The notes beneath the pieces are model-generated. The model made no database searches. It saw only the letters and a list, made by a program, of their open reading frames with translations, and was not told where the DNA came from. The translations under genes and the position numbers were made by a program. Below, piece by piece: positions 37,134-46,892 of a stretch of 64,000 bases of DNA (position 1 is its first letter; each line of letters opens with the position of its first letter). The stretch lies in NCBI GenBank assembly GCA_025210475.1, contig JAOARW010000070.1, forward strand, positions 49,439 to 113,438, written 5' to 3'. This stretch comes from Carboxylicivirga sp. Lineage in GTDB: Bacteria > Bacteroidota > Bacteroidia > Bacteroidales > Marinilabiliaceae.

Positions 37134-38891
37134 TTATAATTCAGGATCAAATGTACCACCCCAGGCAATGTTTTGCTCAAGGTTGGAATTACGATCGATG
37201 TGTGACAATTGAATCGGGAAGAAATAATACTTCTCAGGCATTACCATTTGTTTAGGGCCATTGGTAATCAACTCTTCAACCGAATAACCAAAATCTTCCG
37301 GTAACAGCTCAAATTTCTTGGCTTTTTCTTCATCATCAGTGCTTACCTGATCGTAGGTGCGACCATTAACAGTCAATGCCATGATGCCATACTTACGCAT
37401 GCCATCCAAACGATCTAACATACGGTGACGACGTAAATCGTAAAAACGCTTGCCTTCAAATAGCATTTCGATATATTTTTCGCGAAGAATGGCTTCACGT
37501 ACCTCTTCACGCGTCATGCCATCTTTAAGACCGTACATGCCATCAGTTCCTGCTTCAATACCGGCGCGCTCACGAATATCTTTCAAGGCTTGAACAGCTA
37601 CATTCGATTCACCTGTTTCGTTAGCTGCTTCAGCATAATTGAAAAGTACTTCGGTGTAACGAATCTCCGGCCAGTCATAGTCATTGGTTGAAACCAACTC
37701 TGGAAGTAATGACTCGTTGATACCCTTACGACAATATAAACCTGTACGGTAATGACTTTCGCCCTGAATAACATAGCCAAAAGCATCAACCGATGCAGCG
37801 ATGTTTGTCATGGTGTATTGGCGTCTGCCGGCTTTTCCGCTTAACTCGTATACCTCACCGTTCCATACCAGGTTTGCTGCAAATCGCGGGTCGCGATTAA
37901 GCCAGAATGTCTGAACATCATAATCATAAGTATCTGAGCTCCCTGGTTGCTTACCATCCAACATCGGATAAGCTTCGGCCAAGGCCCAAATGGGTTGATC
38001 GCCGCCAACAGCATTTTTTGATTCAGATAATGGACGCACCGAGTTTTCACTTCGTCCGTTTGATTTCACCGGATCCTGATAGATAACTGAAAGCACATTT
38101 TCCATATGTCCCTCTGTTTCGAAAATATCGGTATAGTTCGCTAGTAAACCATAACCATTGGCATCCAGAAAATCGATGGCAGCTTTGTTGGCTGTGTAAG
38201 CCTCTTGCCAGTATTGATTATCGTAAGGATTCGATGAATTGAACTGAGGCGAGGCTTTGTAAAGCAACACGCGACCTTTGAACGATAGGGCAGATGCTTT
38301 ATCAATGCGGCCACGATCTGAACCTTCATATTTATCGGGTAAGGCAGCAATGGCATCATCCAAATCTTCAATAATAAAATCGAAGCATTCAGCGGTACTG
38401 TTTCGGCTCACCTTCAAATCATCATCCATCTCCTGTGGTTCTTTAATAATTGGCACACCACCGTGCATGACAACCATTTTGAAGTAATGATAGGCACGTA
38501 AAAATTTTGCCTGACCAATCATAGTTTTTTGCTGATCGGCCGGAACAGCACCTTCGGGCAATTCTTTAATCAAAATATTGATGTTACGAATTTCTGCATA
38601 GGGCCAATATTTCATGGTACCGTTGTTGGTGGTTACCCAGTCGGGACCAATAATACTGCCACTTTCATCGGCCATATTACCGCTGTTAACCGGCCAGCCT
38701 TTTAATGTGATAGCATACAGGTTGGCCAGGTAAGCCTGCGATAATTGTGCATCATCAAAAGTTCCTTCTCCCGGATAACGGCCAAGGTCCTTTACATCAT
38801 CTATAACATCGCCACAACTAACGAGAATAAAGGCTGCCAGGGTGATGCTTAAGATGCGTTGAATATATGTTTTAATGATATTATTTTTCAT
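37134..38891 (-). CDS. SusD-like surface glycan-binding lipoprotein (right module)
   Basis: Lipoprotein of 585 residues with lipobox ILVSC (Cys about 26). SusD/RagB features: TYLANLYAI-like helix seen as LSQAYLANLYAI, AKFLRAYHYFKMVVMHGGVP, SALSFKGRVLLYKASPQFN, and the C-terminal REKYIEMLFEGKRFYDLRRH, YYFFPIQLSHIDRN. It is 76 residues longer than the left-module SusD, mainly in the middle, so the two lids probably bind different glycan segments. Translated 12 bases after susC. Confidence 0.93.
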   Translation of the reverse strand: MKNNIIKTYIQRILSITLAAFILVSCGDVIDDVKDLGRYPGEGTFDDAQLSQAYLANLYAITLKGWPVNSGNMADESGSIIGPDWVTTNNGTMKYWPYAEIRNINILIKELPEGAVPADQQKTMIGQAKFLRAYHYFKMVVMHGGVPIIKEPQEMDDDLKVSRNSTAECFDFIIEDLDDAIAALPDKYEGSDRGRIDKASALSFKGRVLLYKASPQFNSSNPYDNQYWQEAYTANKAAIDFLDANGYGLLANYTDIFETEGHMENVLSVIYQDPVKSNGRSENSVRPLSESKNAVGGDQPIWALAEAYPMLDGKQPGSSDTYDYDVQTFWLNRDPRFAANLVWNGEVYELSGKAGRRQYTMTNIAASVDAFGYVIQGESHYRTGLYCRKGINESLLPELVSTNDYDWPEIRYTEVLFNYAEAANETGESNVAVQALKDIRERAGIEAGTDGMYGLKDGMTREEVREAILREKYIEMLFEGKRFYDLRRHRMLDRLDGMRKYGIMALTVNGRTYDQVSTDDEEKAKKFELLPEDFGYSVEELITNGPKQMVMPEKYYFFPIQLSHIDRNSNLEQNIAWGGTFDPEL

Positions 38892-38903
38892 CTCTTTGTT
38901 GGT

Positions 38904-41900
38904 TTAGAAGTTAATACTTAAGCCGCCTGTAAAGGTCTTCATGAGTGGGTATGAATCCAATGTGGCTTGTTCAGGATCGTGCTCTTTAAATTCTGAAATA
39001 ACAAACAGGTTAGTACCGTTAACAAATAGCTGCACATCTTCTAAACCAACTTTATCGAACCATTGGTTAGGAAGGGTGTAGGCGATGTTCAGGTTTTTCA
39101 AACGTAAGTAAGCACCATTTCTCATCCAGAAAGATGATGGGCCGCCTCCAAATTCAGGTTGCATCCAGTTACCTCCGATTCGTGGATATTTGGCATTCGG
39201 ATTTTCTGGTGTCCAGTAGTTATCTGCCCATAATTCAAAATAAGGACGATCAACCTGGAATACGCCACCACCACCGGAGTTACGTGTGGCAACAACACGA
39301 TCGTAGGCACCTACTCCCTGGAAGTGTGCATTAATAGCAATGCCTTTCCATTCAAGATTGGTTCCGAAACCATAGTTAATACGTGGCGCACCATTTTCAC
39401 TCAGGTAAGTCCAGTCATTCCAGTCAATTTTACCATCTGGTCCTTCTGAATAGTTATCGCCTCTGATATCTTCAAATAAAATGGTTCCAATCTGCGGCTG
39501 ACGGCCAAACACGGTATAACCATCCGGAACGGCATCCAATTGTTCCTGAGTGCGAATAATGCCTTTCGAAATTAAACCACCGACACGTGAGGCTGGTTTA
39601 CCAATGCGGCTTCTCCAGTTACCTTCGTATGTACCATCGGTATAAGATTCCGGCTCATCATAGGTAATCCATTCGTCAATGGCGTAACCCATGTTGGCAT
39701 AGATCTCGTATTTTAATTCGCCAACGCGGTTTTTATAGGTAGCCGATATTTCGAATCCTTTCCATTCGCGTTCAGCATAGTTTTCCCAAGGCAATGTTGC
39801 TCCAAGTGTAGTTGGAGTTGATCCCAGGCGAGGCCCAAGGATGTCACTCACATTTTTACCCCAGATATCAAATTGACCACTTAATTTATTGTCGAACAAT
39901 CCGTACTCAACACCAATGTTCCAGTTTTTAACTGTTGACCAGGTTATATCGGTATTTGGCATTGTACCGGGGCGTAAACCATCCTGTAACGAATTACCAA
40001 AAACAAATCCAGTGGATTTAGTGTAATAGTTAGTCCATTGCCATGAGGCGATGCTTCGCCCGTCAATTCTTTCAAGTGATCCGGTAGTACCGTATGATCC
40101 TCTAATCTTCAGGTTTGTTAACCAATCTATTCCATTCATGAAGTTTTCTTCAGAGATTCGCCAACCGGCAGAGAAGGATGGGAAGTATCCCCAGCGTTTT
40201 CCCGGAGCAAAACGGTAGTTACCATCGTATCTGAAAGAGTATTCAACGATGTATTTATTGGCAAAATTGTAGTTAACACGTCCGATGTAGGAAGCATTGG
40301 CGTTTTCACTCTCACCACCACTAAAGATGCGTCGTTCTGGCTCGCCCGATGCGTTATAGATCTGGTCGATATTGGTAGAAAGTAAGTTTTCGGCACGACC
40401 GTACAACCATTTGCCTTCATCTTCCACCTGCTCGTATACTGCTACAGCTGAAATGTTGTGATTGCCAAATGAGCGGTCGTAATTAAGAAACCAGTTGTAC
40501 TGATAAGAACTGCTTAAGCCAACATCTTCCTGAATGTTTGGAAAGCTGGAACTTAGGTTGTGCGACTTGGTTTGTGTGAAATCAATCGGTCCGGGAACAA
40601 ATTTGTTTTCAGTATCACCCGATTGCATAATGTACCATTTATTATGTACCACGTATGATTTCATGTTTCTGTCGTAAGCATTAACATTTGCCTGAACAGC
40701 AGTTGATAAACCAGGTACAAGTTCTTCCAGATCAAGATCGAAACGTAAAATACCATTCAAGGTGCGATGCTTGGTACGTCGGTAACCACCATTTAGCATT
40801 ACTTCAGGTGGGTGATAACCGCCAGCAGGTCCAACCGGATAATCCTTAGGATTATTAGTAGGATTGCCATCGGCATCGGTATAGAAAGGATATAAACGCG
40901 TCCAGTTAAAAGTAGCCCGGTACCAGTCGCCAACGTTAAAGTCTTCAGCACCATCATAAGGCCAGTACCAACGATCGTAGTTGCGTTGATTACCGCTTAC
41001 GTTGAAGTTCACCTTAAAATGATCGGTAATGTGAGCTGTAATGTTTGAGCGGAAGTTGTAACGATCGTAATTGGTATTGTGGTACGATCCTTCTTCGGTG
41101 TGGTAACCTAATGAAAGATAATACTGTACCTTTTCCGATCCGCCGTCGACACTAATGTTATGTTGCTGTACCGATGGATTCTGCCAGATTAGATCGTTGA
41201 TATCATAACTCTTGTCTTTGAAATAATCAAAAATATCTGGTCCGTAAGGCATTTCCTGCCCTCTGGTTTCCATCATTCGGTTCACGTATTCTAACTCTTG
41301 TGTAGCCGTGTAACTCTGAACGGGTTGAGTGGTTCGTGAGGTAGAAAAAGACGACTTAACATTGAATCTGGGTTTCTGCTTCGATCCTTTACGGGTGGTA
41401 ATAATAACAACACCATTACCTGCTTTGGCTCCATATACCGCAGCACTTGCTGCGTCCTTCAGGAAGTTTATGTTTTCAACTTCGTTGGGATCCAAAGCAT
41501 CGAACTGCGATTTGCTGGATACAATTCCATCAATGATATACAATGGTTCGTTTATACCGCCACGAATACGGATGCTTGCGCTGGCACCGGCCAAACCCGA
41601 TGTGTTAACCACCTGCACACCAGGTGCACGACCAGCCATACCGTTAGACATATTAGCCATCGGTATGTTGTTCAATTCTTCGGCTTTTACCGAACTAACC
41701 GAACCGGTTAAGTTCACTTTCTTTTGCTCACCATAACCCACAACCACAACTTCATCTAAGCCGGTTGTTTCTTCCATTAGTGTAACATTTATTTCCGAAC
41801 GACCGGCAACGTTAATGTTTTGCTCCTGGAAACCAATAAATGAAAACACAATAACTGACTCCTGGCTGGAAACCGTAAGGTTATAGGAGCCATCGATACC

Positions 41901-42386
41901 TGTAATGACACCATTGGTAACATTTGATTTCTCAAAGACATTCACACCTGGTATAGGCTCGCCCTTGTCATCTTTGACAACTCCTTTTACTTCAACCGTT
42001 TTTTGCTGTGCCGAATTTCGCGCGTGCTCAACCCAAGCTTTCTCAGTTAGGATAATACTTTGGTTAATGATGCGATATTCAACCGATTGATCTTTTAACA
42101 CCTCATTAAGGATGTTTTCTAACGATTCTTCTTCAACATTAATACTGACCTTATCAGTCAGATTTATTCGATCCTGGTGATAAAAGAATTCATAACCAGC
42201 TTCGTGCTCGATTACTTCCAGTGCTTTTTCCAGACTTACATCCTTTAATTTAAGGCTTAACCTGTTCTTCTGCGAATAGGCCGAGGAGAAAGCATTTAAT
42301 GTAAATATCAATAATAGTGCAAATGTCAATTTCATGACCAATAATGTTTTGTGCAGGACATACCGGTCCAATAATTTATTTTTCAT
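38904..42386 (-). CDS. SusC-like TonB-dependent transporter with STN domain (right module)
   Basis: Outer-membrane importer of 1,160 residues. Signal about 18-38 (MKLTFALLLIFTLNAF), STN domain about 45-110 (VSLEKALEVIEHEAGYEFFY), carboxypeptidase-regulatory-like domain about 130-210 (KGVVKDDKGEPIPGVNVFEK), TonB box and plug (LDEVVVVGYGEQKKVNLTG, APGVQVVNTSGLAGAS, LKDAASAAVYGAKAGNG) and a barrel ending in FTGGLSINF. It is clearly divergent from the left-module SusC outside these motifs. Encoded downstream of its own FecR and sigma genes. Confidence 0.93.
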   Translation of the reverse strand: MKNKLLDRYVLHKTLLVMKLTFALLLIFTLNAFSSAYSQKNRLSLKLKDVSLEKALEVIEHEAGYEFFYHQDRINLTDKVSINVEEESLENILNEVLKDQSVEYRIINQSIILTEKAWVEHARNSAQQKTVEVKGVVKDDKGEPIPGVNVFEKSNVTNGVITGIDGSYNLTVSSQESVIVFSFIGFQEQNINVAGRSEINVTLMEETTGLDEVVVVGYGEQKKVNLTGSVSSVKAEELNNIPMANMSNGMAGRAPGVQVVNTSGLAGASASIRIRGGINEPLYIIDGIVSSKSQFDALDPNEVENINFLKDAASAAVYGAKAGNGVVIITTRKGSKQKPRFNVKSSFSTSRTTQPVQSYTATQELEYVNRMMETRGQEMPYGPDIFDYFKDKSYDINDLIWQNPSVQQHNISVDGGSEKVQYYLSLGYHTEEGSYHNTNYDRYNFRSNITAHITDHFKVNFNVSGNQRNYDRWYWPYDGAEDFNVGDWYRATFNWTRLYPFYTDADGNPTNNPKDYPVGPAGGYHPPEVMLNGGYRRTKHRTLNGILRFDLDLEELVPGLSTAVQANVNAYDRNMKSYVVHNKWYIMQSGDTENKFVPGPIDFTQTKSHNLSSSFPNIQEDVGLSSSYQYNWFLNYDRSFGNHNISAVAVYEQVEDEGKWLYGRAENLLSTNIDQIYNASGEPERRIFSGGESENANASYIGRVNYNFANKYIVEYSFRYDGNYRFAPGKRWGYFPSFSAGWRISEENFMNGIDWLTNLKIRGSYGTTGSLERIDGRSIASWQWTNYYTKSTGFVFGNSLQDGLRPGTMPNTDITWSTVKNWNIGVEYGLFDNKLSGQFDIWGKNVSDILGPRLGSTPTTLGATLPWENYAEREWKGFEISATYKNRVGELKYEIYANMGYAIDEWITYDEPESYTDGTYEGNWRSRIGKPASRVGGLISKGIIRTQEQLDAVPDGYTVFGRQPQIGTILFEDIRGDNYSEGPDGKIDWNDWTYLSENGAPRINYGFGTNLEWKGIAINAHFQGVGAYDRVVATRNSGGGGVFQVDRPYFELWADNYWTPENPNAKYPRIGGNWMQPEFGGGPSSFWMRNGAYLRLKNLNIAYTLPNQWFDKVGLEDVQLFVNGTNLFVISEFKEHDPEQATLDSYPLMKTFTGGLSINF

Positions 42387-42535
42387 ATTTTTGGATTGAA
42401 ATTATTATTAGCCTTTACAGGCTGATTCGATTAATTTTCGAACATGCGGACACATGTTTGATTCGAAGGGAGTGTTGGCGCATTCCCTTTTTTTTGACTT
42501 GGGTTTTTATGTCATAGGCATTAACTTTTTTATAA

Positions 42536-43543
42536 TTATTTTGTGAATATTGTTATCTCCTTATTATTGATTTTGTAGTCCAGCCTAAATGGCGATGACA
42601 TAATAAAACGCTGCAATACACTTTCAATTGATTCATTTCTTGAAAACTGACCAGTGTATAGTTCTTGCCCAATTTTGGGATCGTCCATTTGTATTTTAAC
42701 TCCGTACATGCGTTCAATCTGCTTTAAGATTTTACTCAGAGTCTCATCTTTAAATTTGTATTTATCGTTCAACCAGCTTACCTGTTGAGTCAAGGCCTGA
42801 TTTTTAAGTAAATTAACTTCTCCGTTTCGCGAAACTTGAATAATCTCGTTAGGCTTTAACATGTATTCGGTTCCGTCAGAAATAGTGACACCAACTCTAC
42901 CCTTGATCAGTGCCGTTTGCGTGAAATGATCCTCTTTATAGCCATGAATATTAAACTCAGTTCCATACACCTTAACTGAGATGTCATTCACATTGACTAT
43001 AAAAGGTTTGTTATCCATATGGGCGACTTTAAAGTAGGCTTCGCCGTTTAAACTAACTTGCCTTTCTTTTTTGCCTTCAAAGATTTGACTAACCAGTTGC
43101 GATCCTCCATTCAGCTGCACAATGGTTCCATCGCTCAATGTGACCGATCCTTTTTGACCAATCGGAATGTTGGTGGTATAAGTTTGGCCCTTGTTTGTAT
43201 ATCGGCCAACCTGATAATAAACCACCGTAAGCAGCACAGAAATGACGATGGCAGCTGCGTATTTTGACGCTCTCTTTAGAAAATGAAAAGAAAAGCGATG
43301 GTGTTTTCCATTGGCTTGTTGATCAATCCAGTTACTGTATTTATTCCATGCTTTTTCTGTTTCGAACATTTTTCGTTCTTCACTCGCATTTAAAGCAAAC
43401 CAAATATTTTGTAGTTCCTCAAAAACAATTTGATTTCGGGAATCCTGTTGCAGCCAATTGTCTAATTTCTTTTTATCAATTTGATTGGCTTCACCCGTTA
43501 AATACCTGGTTAGTTCTTGTATGAAGTTGTTATCAGTCGTCAT
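42536..43543 (-). CDS. FecR-type anti-sigma factor (right module)
   Basis: Anti-sigma factor of 335 residues taking the ATG start (MTTDNNFIQEL); a TTG ten codons earlier is possible. Cytoplasmic helices with LTRYLTGEANQIDKKKLDNW, one membrane span (about 80-98, AAAIVISVLLTVVYYQVG), FecR domain (VTLSDGTIVQLNGGSQLV, FIVNVNDISVKVYGTEFNI) and C-terminal DUF4974-like domain (KFKDETLSKILKQIERMYG). It lies between the sigma gene and susC, both on the same strand. Confidence 0.9.
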   Translation of the reverse strand: MTTDNNFIQELTRYLTGEANQIDKKKLDNWLQQDSRNQIVFEELQNIWFALNASEERKMFETEKAWNKYSNWIDQQANGKHHRFSFHFLKRASKYAAAIVISVLLTVVYYQVGRYTNKGQTYTTNIPIGQKGSVTLSDGTIVQLNGGSQLVSQIFEGKKERQVSLNGEAYFKVAHMDNKPFIVNVNDISVKVYGTEFNIHGYKEDHFTQTALIKGRVGVTISDGTEYMLKPNEIIQVSRNGEVNLLKNQALTQQVSWLNDKYKFKDETLSKILKQIERMYGVKIQMDDPKIGQELYTGQFSRNESIESVLQRFIMSSPFRLDYKINNKEITIFTK

Positions 43544-43776
43544 CTGTTTATAGCCTTTACTCTGATGACACAAGATTTTTAACTTACCCCTACAAAACTT
43601 TTTAACTTTTTTTTACAATGCTCAAAATTGAATTTTACGAAAGGAGTTTAAGAGCTTGTTATATAATGTTATAAATAAAATTGTGGTGTATGAAAAAAAT
43701 GAGCTACATCATAAATCCAAATGGAATTTAAAGAGATAAAACAGGCTTTTAGCCTTTGGGTGAGTCTCCTTTTGCT

Positions 43777-44343
43777 TCAAATAATAAATAAATGCAGGTA
43801 GTCTTTAAGTTCTGTACGAAGTTTTTTGAGTGCGCGCGAAATTTGTGTTTCAACAGTTTTAACAGAAATATCCAGCTCATCACTGATTTCTTTGTATTTC
43901 ATCTTTTGAAAACGACTCATCTGAAAGATCAATCGGCACTGATCGGGAAGCAAATTTATGGCTTCTTCAATCTTAGCTTGTACATCTTCATCCAGCAGCG
44001 AACTGAAATCTTTTGGCTTTACCCCAAGTATATCAGATGATTCATCCGGCTCAATTTCATCAATGGAAAGGTTATTCTTTTGATCGCGGATTGAATTAAG
44101 CGATAAATTGCGAATTGAAGTAAACAAGTAGGATCTTATAGAAACATTGACATTTAATTGAAGTCGCTTATTATAGAAGCGCTCAAAAAAATCTGCCACA
44201 ACATCTTCGGCAAGTACTTTGTCTTTCACATACCTGTAGCTATACAAGCACAAAGAATCGTAGTAGCTTTTAAATATGTATTCAAAAGCTGCTTTATTTC
44301 CACTCTGAAGTTGAGAAATAAGAAATGTCTCTTCTTTATTCAT
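43777..44343 (-). CDS. ECF-type sigma factor of the right SusCD module
   Basis: Sigma factor of 188 residues from ATG 44343. Region 2: AFEYIFKSYYDSLCLYSYRY, AEDVVADFFERFYNKR, SYLFTSIRNLSLNSIRDQK; region 4: LPDQCRLIFQMSRFQKMKY, EISDELDISVKTVETQISRA. It is only distantly like the left sigma factor, so each module is likely controlled separately. It is divergent from the GH89 gene; the 295-base space between carries both promoters. Confidence 0.9.
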   Translation of the reverse strand: MNKEETFLISQLQSGNKAAFEYIFKSYYDSLCLYSYRYVKDKVLAEDVVADFFERFYNKRLQLNVNVSIRSYLFTSIRNLSLNSIRDQKNNLSIDEIEPDESSDILGVKPKDFSSLLDEDVQAKIEEAINLLPDQCRLIFQMSRFQKMKYKEISDELDISVKTVETQISRALKKLRTELKDYLHLFII

Positions 44344-44466
44344 ACTTGTTTCTATAACCAATCGATTCCCTAAATAATAAGCGCCATTTTTCTCACTATT
44401 AAAAGTCGGGTAACGACCATTAATAAATTGCCCAAATAATAATGTTTTTCCCTTTGGCTACTAAAA

Positions 44467-44474
44467 CAAAGATA
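44467..44474 (-). promoter_or_regulatory. Possible -7 box for the right sigma factor gene
   Basis: On the minus strand TATCTTTG fits TAnnTTTG, 124 bases ahead of the sigma start codon. No matching -33 TTTG at 19-21 bases is seen, so support is weak. Confidence 0.3.
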
Positions 44475-44638
44475 CAGGTCCTGTAACAACTTAATGTATA
44501 CTTTTAGTAAAGATGTGTATTTGTAACTATCAGTATATTAGTATGATGAATAAATGAGTGCATAATATGATTTTCTGAATACACCAATTTCACTTCCATT
44601 CTTCACATTTAGGTCGATAATTTAAAATGTCCTAAAAA

Positions 44639-46843
44639 ATGAAGCAATCTATTTACTTACTGTTAATGTGTGTTTGTTTATCGTGCAATAGCAGTAATAC
44701 CTATAACGAACCTATATTGGAATCGTCCCGACAATTAATTGAACGTGTAATTCCGGGTTATTCAAGTCAATTTCAATTGGAATTAATTGAAGCAGAAAAT
44801 GGGAAAGATGTTTTTGAAATAACGAGTATAAACGATAAAGTTGCATTGAAAGGAAACTGCCAGATGGCCATAGCTTCGGCATTAAATTACTACCTCAAAT
44901 ATACTTGTAATGCTCATGTATCTTGGTGTGGCGATCAGTTAAATTTGGCCAACAATTTGCCTTTGCCATCTGCACTGGTTCATAAAGTGATTGATGCCAA
45001 ACACCGGGTCTATTTTAATTATTGTACACTGAACTATACTGCTTCATGGTGGGATTGGGAACGATGGCAACGCGAAATTGACTTTATGGCAATGAACGGA
45101 ATCAATATGCCTTTATCAGTAATTGGCTTAGAAGGTGTTTGGTACAATACTTTGCTGAAGTTTGGTTATAGCGATGAAGAGGCACGATCTTATTTGGTAG
45201 GGTCAGCTTATTTTGCCTGGCAATGGATGACGAATATTCAAAGCCATGGCGGACCATTACCCAAAAATTGGATTGATACTCATGTTGCCCTGGGGCAGAA
45301 GATTATTAACCGTCAATTGGAGCTGGGCATGCAACCAATACAACAAGGATTTACCGGATGTGTGCCACGATCATTTATGCAGAAATTTCCTGAGGCAAAG
45401 ATACTGCAGGAAGCTGAATGGTGTGGTTTTGAAGGTACTGTCCAATTGGATCCCTTGGATCCTTTGTTTAAGCGTTTTGGAAAAGCCTTTTTAGAGGAAG
45501 AACGAAAGTTATTTGGAGCCCACGGCGTTTATGCTGCTGATCCTTTCCACGAGGGGCATCCGCCGCAAGAGACCACAAGCTACTTAAAGAAGGTTGGAGA
45601 AAACATATATAGTCTGATGACTGAAATGGATACATCTGCCATTTGGGCCATGCAGGCCTGGTCAATTCGCGAAGACATTGCCAAAGCAGCACCCAGGGGA
45701 AAGTTACTGGTACTCGACTTAAATGGACATACCTGGAGAGGAAAAGAGAATTTTTGGAACTACGATTTTGTGGCTGGTAACCTCCATAATTTTGGTGGGC
45801 GAATTAATATGCACGGCGACTTAAAGTTACTGGCTTCTAACCAGTATCAAAAAGCAAAAGAGAAAGCACCCAATGCTGTTGGAAGTGGTTTGTTTATGGA
45901 GTCGATAGTGCAAAATCCTGTTTATTACGATTTAGCTTTTGAAATGGCTTGTCACGAGGGTGAAGTGGATATTAATGAATGGTTAAATAAGTATGCAAAG
46001 AGGCGTTATGGTCAGGTGTCAGTGCCGGCACAACAAGCCTGGCAATTGCTTTTGGAAGGTCCCTATAAACCGGGAACCAATGGAGTAGAGAAGAGTTCCA
46101 TTATCTGTGCTCGTCCTGCTGTTGATGTGAAAAAATCAGGGCCAAATGCGGGATTTCATATCCCTTATGCGCCTCAATCCTTAATCAAAGCACTTGGTTT
46201 ATTGTTACAGGACCATGAGAAACTTTCAAGGGCTGATGGCTACCGATACGATATAGTGGATTTGCAGCGTCAGATGCTGTCTAACCTGGGACAAGCGATT
46301 CACCGAAAGGCTGCTGAAGCTTTTAAAGCAAATGATCGACAAGCCTTTCAAATGCATTCTCAACGGTTCTTAAATCTGCTGATGGACGCCGATAAAGTTC
46401 TTTCAACACGTTCTGAATATCGCTTTGATCATTGGGTAAAAGCAGCACGTCAGTGGGGCATCACACCAGAAGAAAAGGATTTGTATGATTATAATGCTTC
46501 TTTACTGGTAACACAGTGGGGTGCTGATAAAATTTTCGATTACTCCTGGCGCGAATGGAGTGGCTTAATAAGTGGATATTATTATCCGCGTTGGGAAATG
46601 TTCTATGCCATGTTGGATCAGCACCTGAAAGATGGAACCCAATACAATGAAGAAGGATTACCGCAAGTGCATGGTCGGGAGGCATTAAGGGCCAATGATT
46701 TTTATAGCAAATTGGCCGATTGGGAAACATCCTGGATCGAAACACCAAAACAGTTTAAGGATTTGCCAATAGGTAATGAATTAACAACCGTGCTTGAGAC
46801 TTATAAGAAGTATTCGGCATTAGCAGATGAATATTACAAATGA
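44639..46843 (+). CDS. GH89 alpha-N-acetylglucosaminidase lipoprotein
   Basis: Hydrolyses terminal alpha-linked GlcNAc, the activity of human NAGLU and of clostridial GH89. It has 734 residues with lipobox CLSC (Cys about 16). N-terminal NAGLU_N domain (about 25-105), TIM barrel (about 115-445: YFNYCTLNYTASWWDWERW, NGINMPLSVIGLEGVWYNT, QPIQQGFTGCVPRSF), candidate catalytic glutamates E305 (DPFHEGHPP) and E421 (GLFMESIVQNP), and the C-terminal helical domain (about 450-734). Full length for the family. In mucin-type glycans alpha-GlcNAc is a known cap, which fits with the fucosidases of the locus. A GH29 gene follows 49 bases later. Confidence 0.93.
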   Translation: MKQSIYLLLMCVCLSCNSSNTYNEPILESSRQLIERVIPGYSSQFQLELIEAENGKDVFEITSINDKVALKGNCQMAIASALNYYLKYTCNAHVSWCGDQLNLANNLPLPSALVHKVIDAKHRVYFNYCTLNYTASWWDWERWQREIDFMAMNGINMPLSVIGLEGVWYNTLLKFGYSDEEARSYLVGSAYFAWQWMTNIQSHGGPLPKNWIDTHVALGQKIINRQLELGMQPIQQGFTGCVPRSFMQKFPEAKILQEAEWCGFEGTVQLDPLDPLFKRFGKAFLEEERKLFGAHGVYAADPFHEGHPPQETTSYLKKVGENIYSLMTEMDTSAIWAMQAWSIREDIAKAAPRGKLLVLDLNGHTWRGKENFWNYDFVAGNLHNFGGRINMHGDLKLLASNQYQKAKEKAPNAVGSGLFMESIVQNPVYYDLAFEMACHEGEVDINEWLNKYAKRRYGQVSVPAQQAWQLLLEGPYKPGTNGVEKSSIICARPAVDVKKSGPNAGFHIPYAPQSLIKALGLLLQDHEKLSRADGYRYDIVDLQRQMLSNLGQAIHRKAAEAFKANDRQAFQMHSQRFLNLLMDADKVLSTRSEYRFDHWVKAARQWGITPEEKDLYDYNASLLVTQWGADKIFDYSWREWSGLISGYYYPRWEMFYAMLDQHLKDGTQYNEEGLPQVHGREALRANDFYSKLADWETSWIETPKQFKDLPIGNELTTVLETYKKYSALADEYYK

Positions 46844-46892
46844 GATTTTATTTGATTCTAAAATCATGTAAATTGTTAGGAGTGAAAAATAT

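Noticed and set aside
41329..41736. 135-codon open frame on the plus strand
   Set aside because: It is antisense to the plug region of the right-module SusC and has Ser/Thr/Pro-rich shadow composition without motifs.
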